From contig SWDT01000064.1 in the NCBI GenBank assembly GCA_009193035.1, forward strand, positions 1 to 64,000: 64,000 nt of DNA, in the 5' to 3' direction. A model generated the notes under the pieces. It was not told the origin of the DNA. It did no database searches and worked only from the letters and a program-made list of their open reading frames with translations. Positions 48,254 through 60,000 of the stretch are shown piece after piece. The stretch's first letter is position 1. Each line of letters opens with the position of its first letter. The position numbers and the translations under genes are program-made. Source of the stretch: Halicephalobus mephisto. Its lineage: Eukaryota > Nematoda > Chromadorea > Rhabditida > Panagrolaimidae.

Positions 48254-48559
48254 TGGAGAGCAAATGAGAGGGATTGTTAAACAAAGATAACCAAGGTTAT
48301 TGGATTTCGATAAAAAACTGCAATTTTGTTTCTTCAGCTTTATTTTTGCAATATCCGGGTCCAAGTGAAAAAAATTACTGATGTCAAAAACACGAATCCA
48401 AATCCCAGAGCTGATGTCTGGCGTGTTGTTTTGCATGATCAAAGCAAACAAGAAAAAACACTGGGAAGCAAAATTTGTTTAAAAATACGAACTCTAAATC
48501 CTCGATTCCACCCGAACTACCACCTATCCACGTAACCAACTGGAAACATGGATCAAAGA

Positions 48560-48945
48560 AGACAATCACAATTAATAATAATTGTTAAAAAAAGATAATC
48601 ACAATTAACAATTTTTTTTGAACAGAGAAGATTACAATTAACAATTTTTTTATTTGAAAAAAAAAACAATTACAATTAATAATTTTTTTTGAAAGGAGAA
48701 GATTACAATTAACAATTTTTTTCTTGAAAAAAGATAATCACAATTAACAATTTTTTTATTTGAAAAAAAACAATTACAATTAATAATTTTTTTTTGAACA
48801 GAGAAGATTACAATTCATAAATTTTTTTTGAAAGGAGATAATCACAATTAATAATAATTTTTTTGTTTGAAAAAAAAACAATTACAATTAATAATTTTTT
48901 TTTGAAAAAAAAATCACAATTAACAATTTTTTTTATATTGTTGTA
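48560..48945. repeat. AT-rich ~60-bp tandem repeat
   Basis: About six copies of GAGAAGATTACAATTAACAA / TTTTTTTGAAAGGAGAAGA type text, upstream of gene B. Confidence 0.8.
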
Positions 48946-49148
48946 ACTTCTGATTTCGAGCAAAATAAAATGCAAAAATTAACTCCATTAATTATGACAA
49001 AAATTAAAAAGCAGATCATCAAAATTTCGTCTTAAATAAAATCGAAAAACTTTAATGACAAATCCAAATTTATGTTATTTTATATTTTTTATAGAAGTTT
49101 TATGAAAAAAATTCTGAATGATGGTCCTGAGACAAATGATCGATTTTT

Positions 49149-52100
49149 ATTTCGAAGTTTTTGTAATTGCGAAGATATCAACTGAGCTGTCGGAATCTTG
49201 AAAACAAGTTCCAAATTTGATTTCGACATTGTTCAAAAAATTCTTCGATTTTGAATACTTAATTTAGAGTACAGTAATTAAAACAACTTTTATTTTATCA
49301 ATTATTAACAATTTTGTACCTTTGAAACAGGAAAATAAATATTTCTTAATTTTGAAAGAAAAAATTCAAATTACTGTAGTTAAAAATAATTATGAATTAT
49401 TAATGATTTTGTACCTTTGAAAATGATCAACTGAGCCAACTGGGAGAAAGAATGACTTCTGCCAAGAAAAGTTTGCTTTCGATGAGGGGAGAGAGGGCGT
49501 TGGGGGAGAGCACCAGGGCGAAGAGGGCCAGAGGCGAGTATATGACGGGCGTGAGTACGAAAGGACTCAAAATAACAGGACTTCCTACTGTAGGACTCAA
49601 TATGAAAGGAGAAAGAACCAAAGGCGAGAGGATTACAGGAGTGAAGACTTGAGGAGAAAGGATGAAAGGCGACAACGCCAGAGGAGTCAGAATGATCGTG
49701 TTGAAGAGTCCAGGACAGAGGATGATTGGGTGGAGGGCGACCGGAGAGAGAACGATCGGAACGAACATGAATGGATTCAGAATGGCCGGGGACAGGACAC
49801 GGGGAGAAAGGATCAGGGGCAGGAACATCCAGGGACCCAGGATCTAGAAATTTTAAATTTAAATTAATTGGAAAAATAAACACTTACGATAGGGCCTAAT
49901 GCCGCAGGAGATCCGACGCCGACTGAAAAGATGATAGGCGACAGAATCTGAAATTAATTACTGTATTTCTACCGAACAAAGTTTACTAGACGATCCTAAC
50001 ATCTAAAAATTGATAATTTCCAAAGTATTCTGTAATTCTAGCTTATGAACATGTCTTCAGTCCAGGTCTTATCAAATAAGATCGAATAAGACGTTTATTA
50101 GAATAGGTTAGAACCTCTGAGAAGGATCTATTTCAGCATGATTTAGGACTTTTTAAAGAGGTCTATATTAGGATACATTAATACTTTTCAGGGCTTTCTT
50201 CAAAGATTCACACAAAATCAAACTAAAACTTTTTAGAATTGGTCAGAAATAGTACAGAACTTACGATTGGTTGAGAGACGAGTGCAGGATTGAAAATGAC
50301 AGCAGCCCCAGCCAAGGGAGACAAAACGATAGCTCTCTTTTTTCTGATGCTTCTTCTTTCAGCTAAAGCTACTATATCCTTCTCTATCTGTCGGTGGATT
50401 TCGGTGTCGTTCATAGCTAAGAATCGCTTTAGAAGTTCAGGATTGGCGTGGGGGGATCCTGGTCCGTACATCAGCTTCATCTGGGCCTTGGTCATCACAG
50501 CGTATCCGGATAATTCCATTTCATGTACCTGTTCCGGAGTGTAGGACTTTGTCACCTCATTTGACACATTGATTAATTTTTTCTGAAGTGGTCCCAAGGC
50601 CTGGACAGAAGTTTCTTCAGTTAGGTACAAAGGTTCTCCTTTTTCGTTCCGCATCTTCTCTGCATATCGTCTTTTTCTTTTAAGTTGGAATTCCTCCTCC
50701 AGAATCGCCTTTTCTGCTTCTTTTAGAGCATCCTGGACTCCCGAAGCCTCGAAGATCAAATCCAGCCATGCTTGCTGGTCCGCTGCAGTGAAGGCTTTGA
50801 CCAAGTTGGGGATGCTCAGTTCCTTCTCCAGACCTTCACCTCTGAATGCAATGACAGTAATGAGGAGATAGAATATTTAGAGGATCGTCGTCTTCTCCAC
50901 TGTCTCCTTTGTCTTCCGGAAGCACTGAAAACAACCTGGGGGACATGACTTTCATCGTTTTTTCGTCGAATCCAGAAACGTTTTTCCCGACTGCCATGTA
51001 CCCTAACTTCAGGCCTTCTCTCATTAACCCCATAACTTTTTTAACTGGGTTTTCTCGGCTTTTTTTATTTCGGAAGCACGGAATTCAGGGTTTTTCTGCA
51101 ACTTCTCAATTATATTATCAAAGTCCTTCGGAAGCATGTTTCGGTTTTCCAGAGCCTTGAAGCCATCTCCTCCAAGGGGTCCATGTTGTCTTTGAGTCGG
51201 TATCGTTTTTTGAGCTCCTTCCTCCTAGCCCCGGTGTATCTGGCCTTCTCGATGAGCTGCTGCCACGGCACTCTGTCCTCCATCGTTTTGTTTTTCTCCT
51301 TCATGACAGAAGCCATTAGAAACTTCGCCAGAGATCCGATCGGAGTTAGTCTCCGTTGACGGGATGGAGGTGGTAGAATCCAGACTCCTTGTTACCATTC
51401 TTGAAGATCTCTTTTTTCTGTCCTGTGGTCCCAGGACGAAAGACCCAATCTGATTGGTTTTTACTTTTTTGACCTTAATCGGGTTCTGTTTCCTCTTGAG
51501 AATGGCTTTAGCGTTGACTGTGAATTCGTGTTTCCTGAATCTTTCTGTCGACTTCATGGAAGAAAAATTGAGAACTTTGGCTTTGCCGTATCTCCTTCGA
51601 TTAGGCTTGTATCTGAGGGACTGGAACCTTGATGACTTTTTGGGCTTTGTTTCTGATTTCCTCTCTTCTGAATTCGTCGTGTCAAATTTCTTCGGAATCA
51701 GATTTTTGACTTGTTTTTGGTGTTCTTCTTTCGTCATGTGTTTTGAAGAAGGTTCCGGTCTGTGTTTAGACGCATGAAGAACCGGAAGAACACAGGAAGC
51801 ATGTTTTTCGATGGAGTCTGCGTCTTTGGAGCATTTCTCCAATTGTTTTTTCTCTCCTTCTGTCAAGTACTTCAACCTTGAATAATTATTAATAGAATTT
51901 GATTATTGTAAAGGATATTTGAAATTTTTGAGAACCTTATAGGAACTTCTGAAGCTCTCTAGAATATTATGAAAGTTTCTAGAATCTTCTAAACTCTGAT
52001 AGTTCTAAGATTCTGGGAGTTTGTGGTGAGAAAGATTAGTAATATATTAATTTTTTATTTTTGGAATATTACGCTTATTTAAATGAACTCACTTTTTGCT

Positions 52101-52322
52101 GGCTATGGCGGCCATGACCCCGGATATGGCCTGCTCCGTCCACTTCATGATCAAGGCGTCAGAATCCGTCTCGTCCAGATCAACGATGGTGACATTCTTC
52201 TCCTGTCTCACTTTAGTAGTGGCTGATCCTAGGACTTGTTGAGGGGGTATGGTAGAGTTACGTTGACCAGAGGTTTCTTCAAAAATAAACAAAACCAGAA
52301 ACACTAGATGTTTCAGATCCAT
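49149..52322 (-). repeat. Right arm of ~3 kb inverted duplication
   Basis: Reverse complement of 1-3027. The arm's 3' flank carries a short local duplication (two versions of AATTATTAACAATTTTGTAC in 49300-49430) absent from the left arm. It contains the whole MLT-10-like coding region. Confidence 0.9.
49427..52322 (-). CDS. MLT-10-family moulting protein, frameshifted copy 2 (right arm)
   Basis: Exons 52322..52093, 51876..50265, 49947..49888 and 49843..49427. Exon 1 encodes a good signal peptide ([20 protein letters not shown]). The body is basic, then charged, then ends in repeated ILSP/VLSP/ILTP units as in the MLT-10 moulting-cycle family. Compared with the left-arm copy, exon 2 is six bases shorter than an intact frame through single-base losses near 51374, 51360, 51162, 51050, 50863 and 50840, most in short homopolymers. 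There are no substitution-type stops. So the frame is broken in several places although the protein-level sequence is conserved, which suggests either recent decay or poor consensus in a duplicated region. The start ATG is at 52322, downstream of a TATA-like TTTAAATA. Confidence 0.75.
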
Positions 52323-52362
52323 GTTTGAAGACAATTGTCTTTTAAAATGAGCGAAAAGACGG

Positions 52363-52370
52363 TATTTAAA
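52363..52370 (-). promoter_or_regulatory. TATA-like box of MLT-10-like copy 2
   Basis: TTTAAATA on the minus strand ~40 bp upstream of ATG 52322. The equivalent region of copy 1 lies outside the window. Confidence 0.4.
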
Positions 52371-52379
52371 TTTCGGAGA

Positions 52380-54880
52380 TTCTTCACATCGAACTTCTGG
52401 GGCGTTTCCAACTACATTCAGAAGAACATAAGGATTTGTTAAAAGATTTACGATCTTTTATTTGAAACTTTTTTCTGTCATATTTCTTCAGTTCGTGATT
52501 ACATTAATTTACATTTTTGATTGCCCGCAGGAAAAATTGAGACACACAACGCTACATACATGACGGCGTTCATCGAGAAAAGGATTAACCTTGTTTACGA
52601 CAAAACAGCGATTCTACCAACTTAGTGGAACATTCCTGATCAATGATTTAAGACCTAGAAGATACTGTATGTAGTCTACCAAAACAATTAATTTCCGAAA
52701 ATTGACTACTTCTGGACGAATAACCATCCACAATTTTTTTTTTTAATTTTTCAAAAAAAAAATCTCACAGAAGTTCAATAATTAAAAAACTATAATTTTT
52801 ATAAAAATAAATTTCCCAAAAAATTCGGAATAAAAACGAAAATTATTTTAAAAATTAAAATTTCCGATTTTTTAAAGATGATTTTTAATTTTTTTTAAAT
52901 ATATATTTTTTAAAATAATTAATAATTAAATTTGGAATTAAATATAAAAAAACCGATAAAATTAAATACGAAAATTTAATTTTAAAAATAATAAAAATTA
53001 ATAATTTTACGAAAAAAAAATTTTCGATTACGAAGTCGATTGTTTTTTTAAAAACAGTCCTAATCAAAATTGTTCATTTTTTAAAACCTTCGATTTCGAA
53101 TTTTTCAATTTTTTTAAAAGGACATTTTTGTCCCAGACGTTTCTGTCCGAAATTTTTATGTTCCAATTTTTACAATTTTAATTCAAAAATTAAAAACGGA
53201 AAATTATTTTAAATAACTTTAAATTTGTTAAATAGTGTTTTAAAAGTCATTTTAGATAAGTTTTTATTTTTTAATAGTTTTTATATAAAATTTGAAATAT
53301 CCTTAAAATTCAGAGTTAGTCTTCAGTACCTTGGATTCTGAAGGTTAATTTTTTATTGATTTTAGATTCAGAATCTATGGATTTTATTACAGTATTATAA
53401 ATGTTTTTGTAGAGTTTTGACTCTAAAAATGGAATATAAGTGCTTCAGATACAAGAATTGTTTAACTCAGAATCTGAAATTTTGAAAGTTATCTTTGATT
53501 CTGATTCTAGATTCAGAATTTATGAGTTTTATTACAGTATTACAAGTACTTTTTTGTAGAGTTTTGAACTTTATTAAAATTGGAATACAAGTCCTTGGGA
53601 CAGAGATATCACATAACTTCAATTTTCTAATCAGACGATTTCGAACTAGTTAAAAACTTATTAAATTTCGAACTCAAACTAGCTCAACTTAGAAGTTCAA
53701 AATTGACAATTCTAACAACAAAAATTCGGCATTATTTTTTTTCATAGGAATTTTCTCACAATTTTTTGTACGATTTTTTTCATGAGATATTACATGAAAT
53801 TTCAATACTCGTTTTATAAAATCAAATTGAACTAATCCGAAAGCCGGGATTCGACAGCTTTGTGGCTCATATTATCAAAATTGAAACCCAAAATTCGAGA
53901 TCGAAATTCAAATTTTTCATGTTAAGATACATCTATGAATTTCCCTTATTGTAAAATATTCTTTCATTTAAGTTGATAAAATTGGATATCTGGATCTCTC
54001 GAATCACAATGTGACTTATGGATCGTATCTTAACACGAAAAATTTGAATTTCGATTTCAAACTTTGACAGTCAATTTTGATAAAATAAAGTACCGTATTG
54101 TCAAAGTTCGAAATTGAAATTTAAATTTTTGTGTTAAAACAACTATTATAGATTTATTCTGTTTCGAAACTTTGTTTTTTATCTTACGTAAGTTGATAGT
54201 GTTTGAGATTTGAATTTCGTAAATCCGAACATGATCCGTGAGTTGTGTTTCAACACCAAGAGTTCAAATTTCGACCTCAAACTCGGCCAACTTTGATAAC
54301 ACAGAATTTTAGTCATTATTGAAATTCATCAAAAAAATAAACCAAAATCGTTAATTCAAATTTTTTAAAGTAACATTCACAAAAAATTAAAAAATCAACA
54401 ATTTCAAAGAATAATTTTAATTATTTCGAAACTGCCAATACTCAAATTTAAAAATGCAAAAAATCAATTATCTTTCAAATCAAGATGTCCATTCCGAATT
54501 TTCCCCGAGGAAAAAAGAATTAAAAAATTACATTAAAAATCAATGATTTTTTTATTTATTTTTAAATTACGAATCCAAAAAATGAGTTTTCGAAAATAAA
54601 TAATTTTTAAATAAAAAAATAAAAATTTTTTAAATTTTCTATTTTTTTAGAAATTAAATAATTTTCTAAATTTTTAAAATTATGTAATTTTTTAATTTTT
54701 CAATAAAATTATTTTTTATTTAGAAAATATTTCTAAAATTTTTCATTTAAAAATGATGTAATTTTTTTATTTAAAAATAAAGAATAATTTTGTTTTTTAC
54801 AAACTTTATTAATTTCACTGTGTAATTTTATTTTTTTCTTTTTCTAAACATATTTTTCTTTTTCTATGTATATTTTTCCA
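52380..54880. other. AT-rich interval without a gene
   Basis: 52390-52680 is higher complexity and may be the promoter of the minus-strand MLT-10-like gene. 52730-54880 is AT-rich, with diverged repeats around 53300-53600 (GAATCTATGGATTTTATTAC type) and 53880-54280 (TGTTAAGATACATCTATGAA type). No coding frame is supported. Confidence 0.5.
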
Positions 54881-55057
54881 ATTAGAGTCAGGATTGGGTC
54901 TCTGTTTGATTTGGCTGTCGTCCTATCCTGGTTCTGAATCCCAGTGGACCGCTACTGTAGGCATTCTATGAGAATGCGGCTCGTAGTTGGGGGAGGTCGT
55001 GGTTCGTTACGTCACTACCCTGAATTCCTCAACCCCCCGGGTCCGGGTAGATCTGCT

Positions 55058-55120
55058 GGCACCGGGAGTCGAACTTGGGACCCTTTGTGTTTCCTGGGCC
55101 ACAATCACCACCTTACAGTG
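55058..55120 (-). repeat. tRNA-like (SINE) remnant 1
   Basis: On the minus strand AGTTCGACTCC (55065-55075) is a near-perfect B box. TGGCCCAGGAA about 30 nt upstream resembles an A box. The spacing is too short for an intact tRNA and the cloverleaf is incomplete. Confidence 0.45.
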
Positions 55121-55239
55121 CTTTTAAAATCGAAATATTAATAATTTAAAAAAAAACCTGGATATCCCGAGATCTTCCCATTCGTGAAAAGGACAAAGTT
55201 CTGAATTGTTGAAGGCTCTGACCGCGAATTGCCTGATGG

Positions 55240-55305
55240 CCTCCCGGGAGTCGAACTTGGGACCCTTTGGGTTTCCTGGGACCACGATGTCGCTTTTTCC
55301 ACTGT
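55240..55305 (-). repeat. tRNA-like (SINE) remnant 2
   Basis: Second copy of the same sequence ~180 bp away. On the minus strand AGTTCGACTCC is at 55247-55257, preceded by GGTCCCAGGAAACCCAAAG. Both copies share the phrase GGGAGTCGAACTTGGGACCC on the plus strand. Confidence 0.45.
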
Positions 55306-55635
55306 CTAACCTTATTTTCGTCTTTTTCTGTTTATTTAACCTACGGATGCGGAATTTAGGGTAATCCTCTGAAATTAAAGAAGTAGAAGAAATCTATTTT
55401 TCTCGATTTTTGACAAATCAATTACATAACGGAGATGTTTATTTTTATTAATTAAAATTAGTTTTGAATTTTATTAATTAAAGCTCAAATTGTGATAAAT
55501 TCAAAATTCCTAAAAAATCGAAAATTTTAATAAATTTGGTTTTAGATGTGTAATTCTCAAAATCGGGGATATTCAAAAAATTCAAAAATGATCAGTTTTG
55601 TCTTCATTTCAACGAGCAGCTGTCAAAGCGAAATA

Positions 55636-55915
55636 CAGTAGAACTTGGATATAAGATACTCTCTTATAATATATCTCTTGTTATAGCATACGGTGTGAGT
55701 GAATTTGGTTAGTCTGGCTTCAAATTTACCCCCGTTATAATATAGTAGAAATTGGATATAAGATACCCTCGTTATAACATATCTCTTGTTATAGTATACA
55801 GTCTGAGTAAGTTTGGTTAGTCTACCTTCAAATTTACCCCTGTTATAATATATCGTTTCTTATAACATACGCTTTACCCAGTCCCAAGGGGGTATCTTGT
55901 ATCCAAGTTCGACTA
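55636..55915. mobile_element. MITE with 24-bp inverted ends and TA duplication
   Basis: The left end starts CAGTAGAACTTGGATATAAG after a TA. The right end, read inversely, starts TAGTCGAACTTGGATACAAG before a TA. The ends match over 24 bp with three mismatches. The inside is a 107-bp unit repeated twice (from 55637 and 55744). TA targets and CAGTAGAAC-like ends resemble pogo/Tc1-mariner-type MITEs. Confidence 0.65.
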
Positions 55916-55924
55916 TAACAATAT

Positions 55925-56563
55925 ATGACTAAATTTGTCGCAGAAAGCGAATCTGGTCCCGCCGCGCATCGATTGCTTCTTGTTCGCTTTCATTCTGATC
56001 ATTCTGATCATTTCGAAATTCTTACTTCATGTAGTCTTTTTCACGTGTCTACAAATCCTACTCCTGATGGAATGCAGGAATTGAGGAAGTATTTCCTTAA
56101 TTGCTTTCAATGTGGAAGTACTGGCTCATCCGGAGATGCATATATGATACAATTCCGTATTGAACTACTGATGATACATACTTTTAGTTATTCTAAAGCG
56201 CAAAGACCCGTTTAAACAGATGAACTGGGACTCTGGAATCAAGAAGAGAAGAACAGATTCGTGAAGCAGTTTCCAGAAGCGGTGGATTTTTTAAACAATT
56301 GCTTGTTCGCAGTCGTTAACTCTTGGGATTACGAGGATCCGGCCATTTAGGAGATTTTCTTGTCTGGCATCACGTTTATCCGTGGAGATTTGTTCGAAAT
56401 CTACAAGAAGTTTGAGTCTTCAAAAGAGACAATCAAGAAAATCACAGATAACGTGGAATCCTTGGAATCTGATCTGGAAGAACTCCGTGTTCCTCGGAAC
56501 TTGTACTATGAGCTACCCGATCTAGCTGGTGTTCCTGAGTCTCATTGGTGGTGGAAAGAGTGA
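55925..56563 (+). pseudogene. Broken gene with two in-frame stops, unknown family
   Basis: A single reading frame runs from ATG 55925 to the stop at 56563, interrupted by a TAA at about 56213 and a TAG at about 56348. On both sides of each stop the frame stays protein-like (for example DELGLWNQEEKNRFVKQFPE, GDLFEIYKKFES, ITDNVESLESDLEELRVPRN, GVPESHWWWKE). Base composition is coding-like against AT-rich flanks. I do not recognise the family. It starts 10 bp after the MITE. Confidence 0.55.
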
Positions 56564-56574
56564 ATTATTTTTTA

Positions 56575-56925
56575 TATTATGTTCATCAATAACGATATTC
56601 GACAAGGCTACTCCCTCGTCCAGGTTTTGACATACAAGCATCTGGAGACTAGTGTCTAATCCTAAAGATAGGATTTTCAAACGAACTAATTGTTGAATTC
56701 AAAGTCCAGGAATACTTATCAGAAGAAAACTACAGAGAAGGTCTTCGTTTAAGACGCCAATGAAGCTGTTCCACGACGATTCGATATATCAACCCTCGTC
56801 TTCGAACACGTTCTCCTGATCCTGATCAGGCCCATCTCGATCTCCAGTTAATCCTCCAACTGCTTATTGAAAACCAGGGTCTAGTACAAGACTACTCCAT
56901 ACCTTATCCTTGATCCCGGAGAAAT
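56575..56925 (+). pseudogene. Coding-like remnant continuing the broken gene
   Basis: The DNA stays GC-richer with short protein-like pieces in different frames (NNDIRQGYSLVQVLTYKHLE; EYLSEENYREGLRLRRQ; EAVPRRFDISTLVFEHVLL) broken by stops. Probably the downstream part of the same dead gene. Confidence 0.35.
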
Positions 56926-57085
56926 CCACAAATTCAAAATTAATTTTAAAAATTTCGATATTTTAAAATTTTTTAAGAACGAAATACAGTAATAAAAATA
57001 ATAAAAAAATATTTTTTAAAAATGTGTTTTTACGCTGTATATTTTTTATTTTTTTAAAGTTTTTATTAAATTTAATTTTTGCAAG

Positions 57086-60000
57086 ATGTCAAAAAAATTT
57101 CAGATTTCTTGTCGTGCAATTTTCCGTGGATTTACCGAGGACGAAGCTGTCGATTTTATGCAAGTAAGTTTTCAAAAATCATTTTAAAAGTTTTTAAAAT
57201 CTTCCAAAATGGAAAATTCTAAAATTTTGTAAAAATTAAATTTTTTAAAAACTTCAAAATCGAAATTTTGGAATTTGATATATATCGAAATAAAAATTGA
57301 AAATTTTTAAGAAATGACTTCGATGTGAAATTTTACAAATTATTTTTAAACTTTAAAAAATTCAAAAATTTTCAAAACATTTTTTTCGGTTTTTATAATA
57401 ATAGATATAGTTGGAGTCGTATAGAAGCGACGGGCGTTGATGTGTCGCAGGTTCGGATCCCGGTCCGAACTCAGGTCGTAAAGCTACCCCTATCCTCAGG
57501 AGGTTCTGGAGCGAAATGAGATACATTAATGTGGGAGATTAAAGCGAATCTAAGTGTTGCTGGCCCCAGCGGACCCGTAGGCCAAAGTCAACCCCTGTGG
57601 TTAGTGAACCCTAATAGTTACTAGACCCTTGTGGTTAGTAGACCCTAATAGTTACTAGACTCCCGTGGTTAGTGGGAGGCCCACCTACACCACACCCAGC
57701 AGTTTGCAAGAACTCTCGAAAGCCTGCGATTTTGGGAAGTTCTTTCAGGCTCGAATACTGGGGCATCTTTTATTTTTTATAATAATGGATATTTCAGAAA
57801 TGTCGTTCAAAGGACCCAAGGGTGTTTTTCAAAAGGGTCCTCCAAGTGACTTCGGACAAATGGGACGAGAGACAGGAGTCAATTTTCACGATGAATTTTC
57901 CGAGTTTTTCCAAATCTGAAAAATACAAAATTATTACGGAAGTTTTGATGGAAATTCAGAAACTTTTCGAAGATGTTAGAAATTCGATTTTTCATCAATA
58001 TGGCCTGGAAGGACCGGTTTTGTCGTTTCAACTGAAAACGAAAGGAATATATCCGATCAAATTCAGTTTAGTTCATTTTTTCGAAGTTAAAAAAGTAATT
58101 TTTGGATCAACAAACAAAAGAATTTTTAATTCGACTTTTATACAAATGCCACCGGCAACAGGATATGATTTTTTTGGAGATTTTTTGGAAGAATATCATG
58201 ATGGAAGAGAATCAGAAGCCACGATGACGGCCTCGGCTCAGCACGATCGTCGATATATCGTCGTAAATTTTCCAAATAGATTTATAAAAACTAATCCAAT
58301 AACTACGGTAGAAAAAAGAATTGTAGAATTATATATTAATTATTCAAACATCAGAAAATTGGCCGTTACTCTGGAAGGCTTCAACGACGACGGAAGTCTG
58401 GATGTCATCTTCATTTTCGAACTTGAATATCCTGTGACTTTGAAAATCCGAAAAATGATTAAAAAAGAAATTTCTGAAGGAAAACAAACAGAATTTTTTT
58501 CGAAACCATTTAGGTACTTGACGTGGAATCCTAAATTGGATGTTGAGAACTCCATCGCCAAAGGGCATTCGCTTCAACTTGAACTCGTTGTTGATTCGGT
58601 TTGTTTATTCTTAAATTATTATAATTTTCTAGAATTTCTGAAGGTTTCTGAAATCTTGAAAATTTTCACAATTTTAAAAAATGTTTTAAATTTTTAGAAT
58701 TTTAAAAAAAGTTTTGAAATTTTTAGAATTTTTAAAAAGAATTTTAAATTTTTAGAATTTTTAAAAATGTTTTAAAATTTTTGAAAGTTTTAAAAAAGAG
58801 TTTTAAATTTTTAGAATTTTTAAAAATGTTTTAAATTTTTAGAATTTTTAAAAATGTTTTAAATTTTTGGGATTTTAAAAAGTGTTTTGAAATTTTTTAG
58901 AATTTGATAGAACCTTGAGAATCCCATGGAAATTTTTGGAATCTTCTAGAATTCTATAAAAACTTCTTTAACTGTGTAGAAGTTCATGGAGGTCTCGAGA
59001 ATTTTCTAGGATTTCCGAGGATCTTTTAAAGCTCTGGAAGTTTTCGAAACCTCTTTGAAACGATTTTTCTGGTTCTAATAGAAGATTTCTGTTACGTTTT
59101 TGTTAGGTCTCTGGGTGGGGAGTACGTTGAATGAGAGAATAGTGTTTTATAGACAGCACTTGGAGTAAAGCTATAAGAATACAAATAGTTAAAAGTAGGA
59201 AAGCGTCTCAAATGTATCCAGGGGGTTTTTGGGTCCCCTTTTAGATCCTATACAAGCTGTTAGGTCTTGTGGCACTTTTTCCGGGAGTGTGTTGGTCTTC
59301 ATGTTCTTGGGTTTTTCGGTTCTAATGGTCTTTGTCCAGAGGGATAGACACAATAGAATAAGAACAGTAATATTAACGATGCAGACGGAAAATTCAAGGA
59401 ACACTGCATGACGTGATGTGTTCTGTTTTAAAGTCCTCAGTGGAGAGCTGCGAACCGGAAAGAGAGACATTAAGCATCGATCACTACCGTACATTTGATC
59501 TAGTCATATACTGTTATCTCGCTTTGACGGTTGCTATATGAAGGAAAAACAGAACTGATTACTCTTGGATTTTCTGAATATCTCTGGTTCTGAGCACTAC
59601 AGATCCACAATTTCAGCATTTCCAAAAATCCAGTGAAAATGAAATTTCGTAAGAGTTTTTAGAGCTTTTTGGAATCTAGGTAATCTTTCTAAAATCGTCT
59701 AAAATTGAGAATTCTGAAATTTACAAAATCTGTAAAAAGAGATTTACAGAGTCTATACTTCTACTGGACGGGACCAGATATAGATAGCAGCAAGTCGCAG
59801 CCAAAATATATAAAAACGCCAAGCTTTATCTCCTACAAAATTGATAATAATAATTACGTTTTCCTACTCGCGTCTTCTTCCTTTCGTTGCGGGACCCCTT
59901 TCTCCGTTTTTCCTCTTTTATGTGGGCGGGGAACAGGTATTTTTTGGTCTTCTCTTTATTTCCTATTCCTCTTTTTCCCTTCTTTCTCCGTTTTTCCTCT

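Noticed and set aside
49321..49331. piRNA-type upstream motif (inverse of CTGTTTCA)
   Set aside because: A single occurrence in 64 kb of AT-rich DNA, within the duplicated 3' flank; expected by chance.
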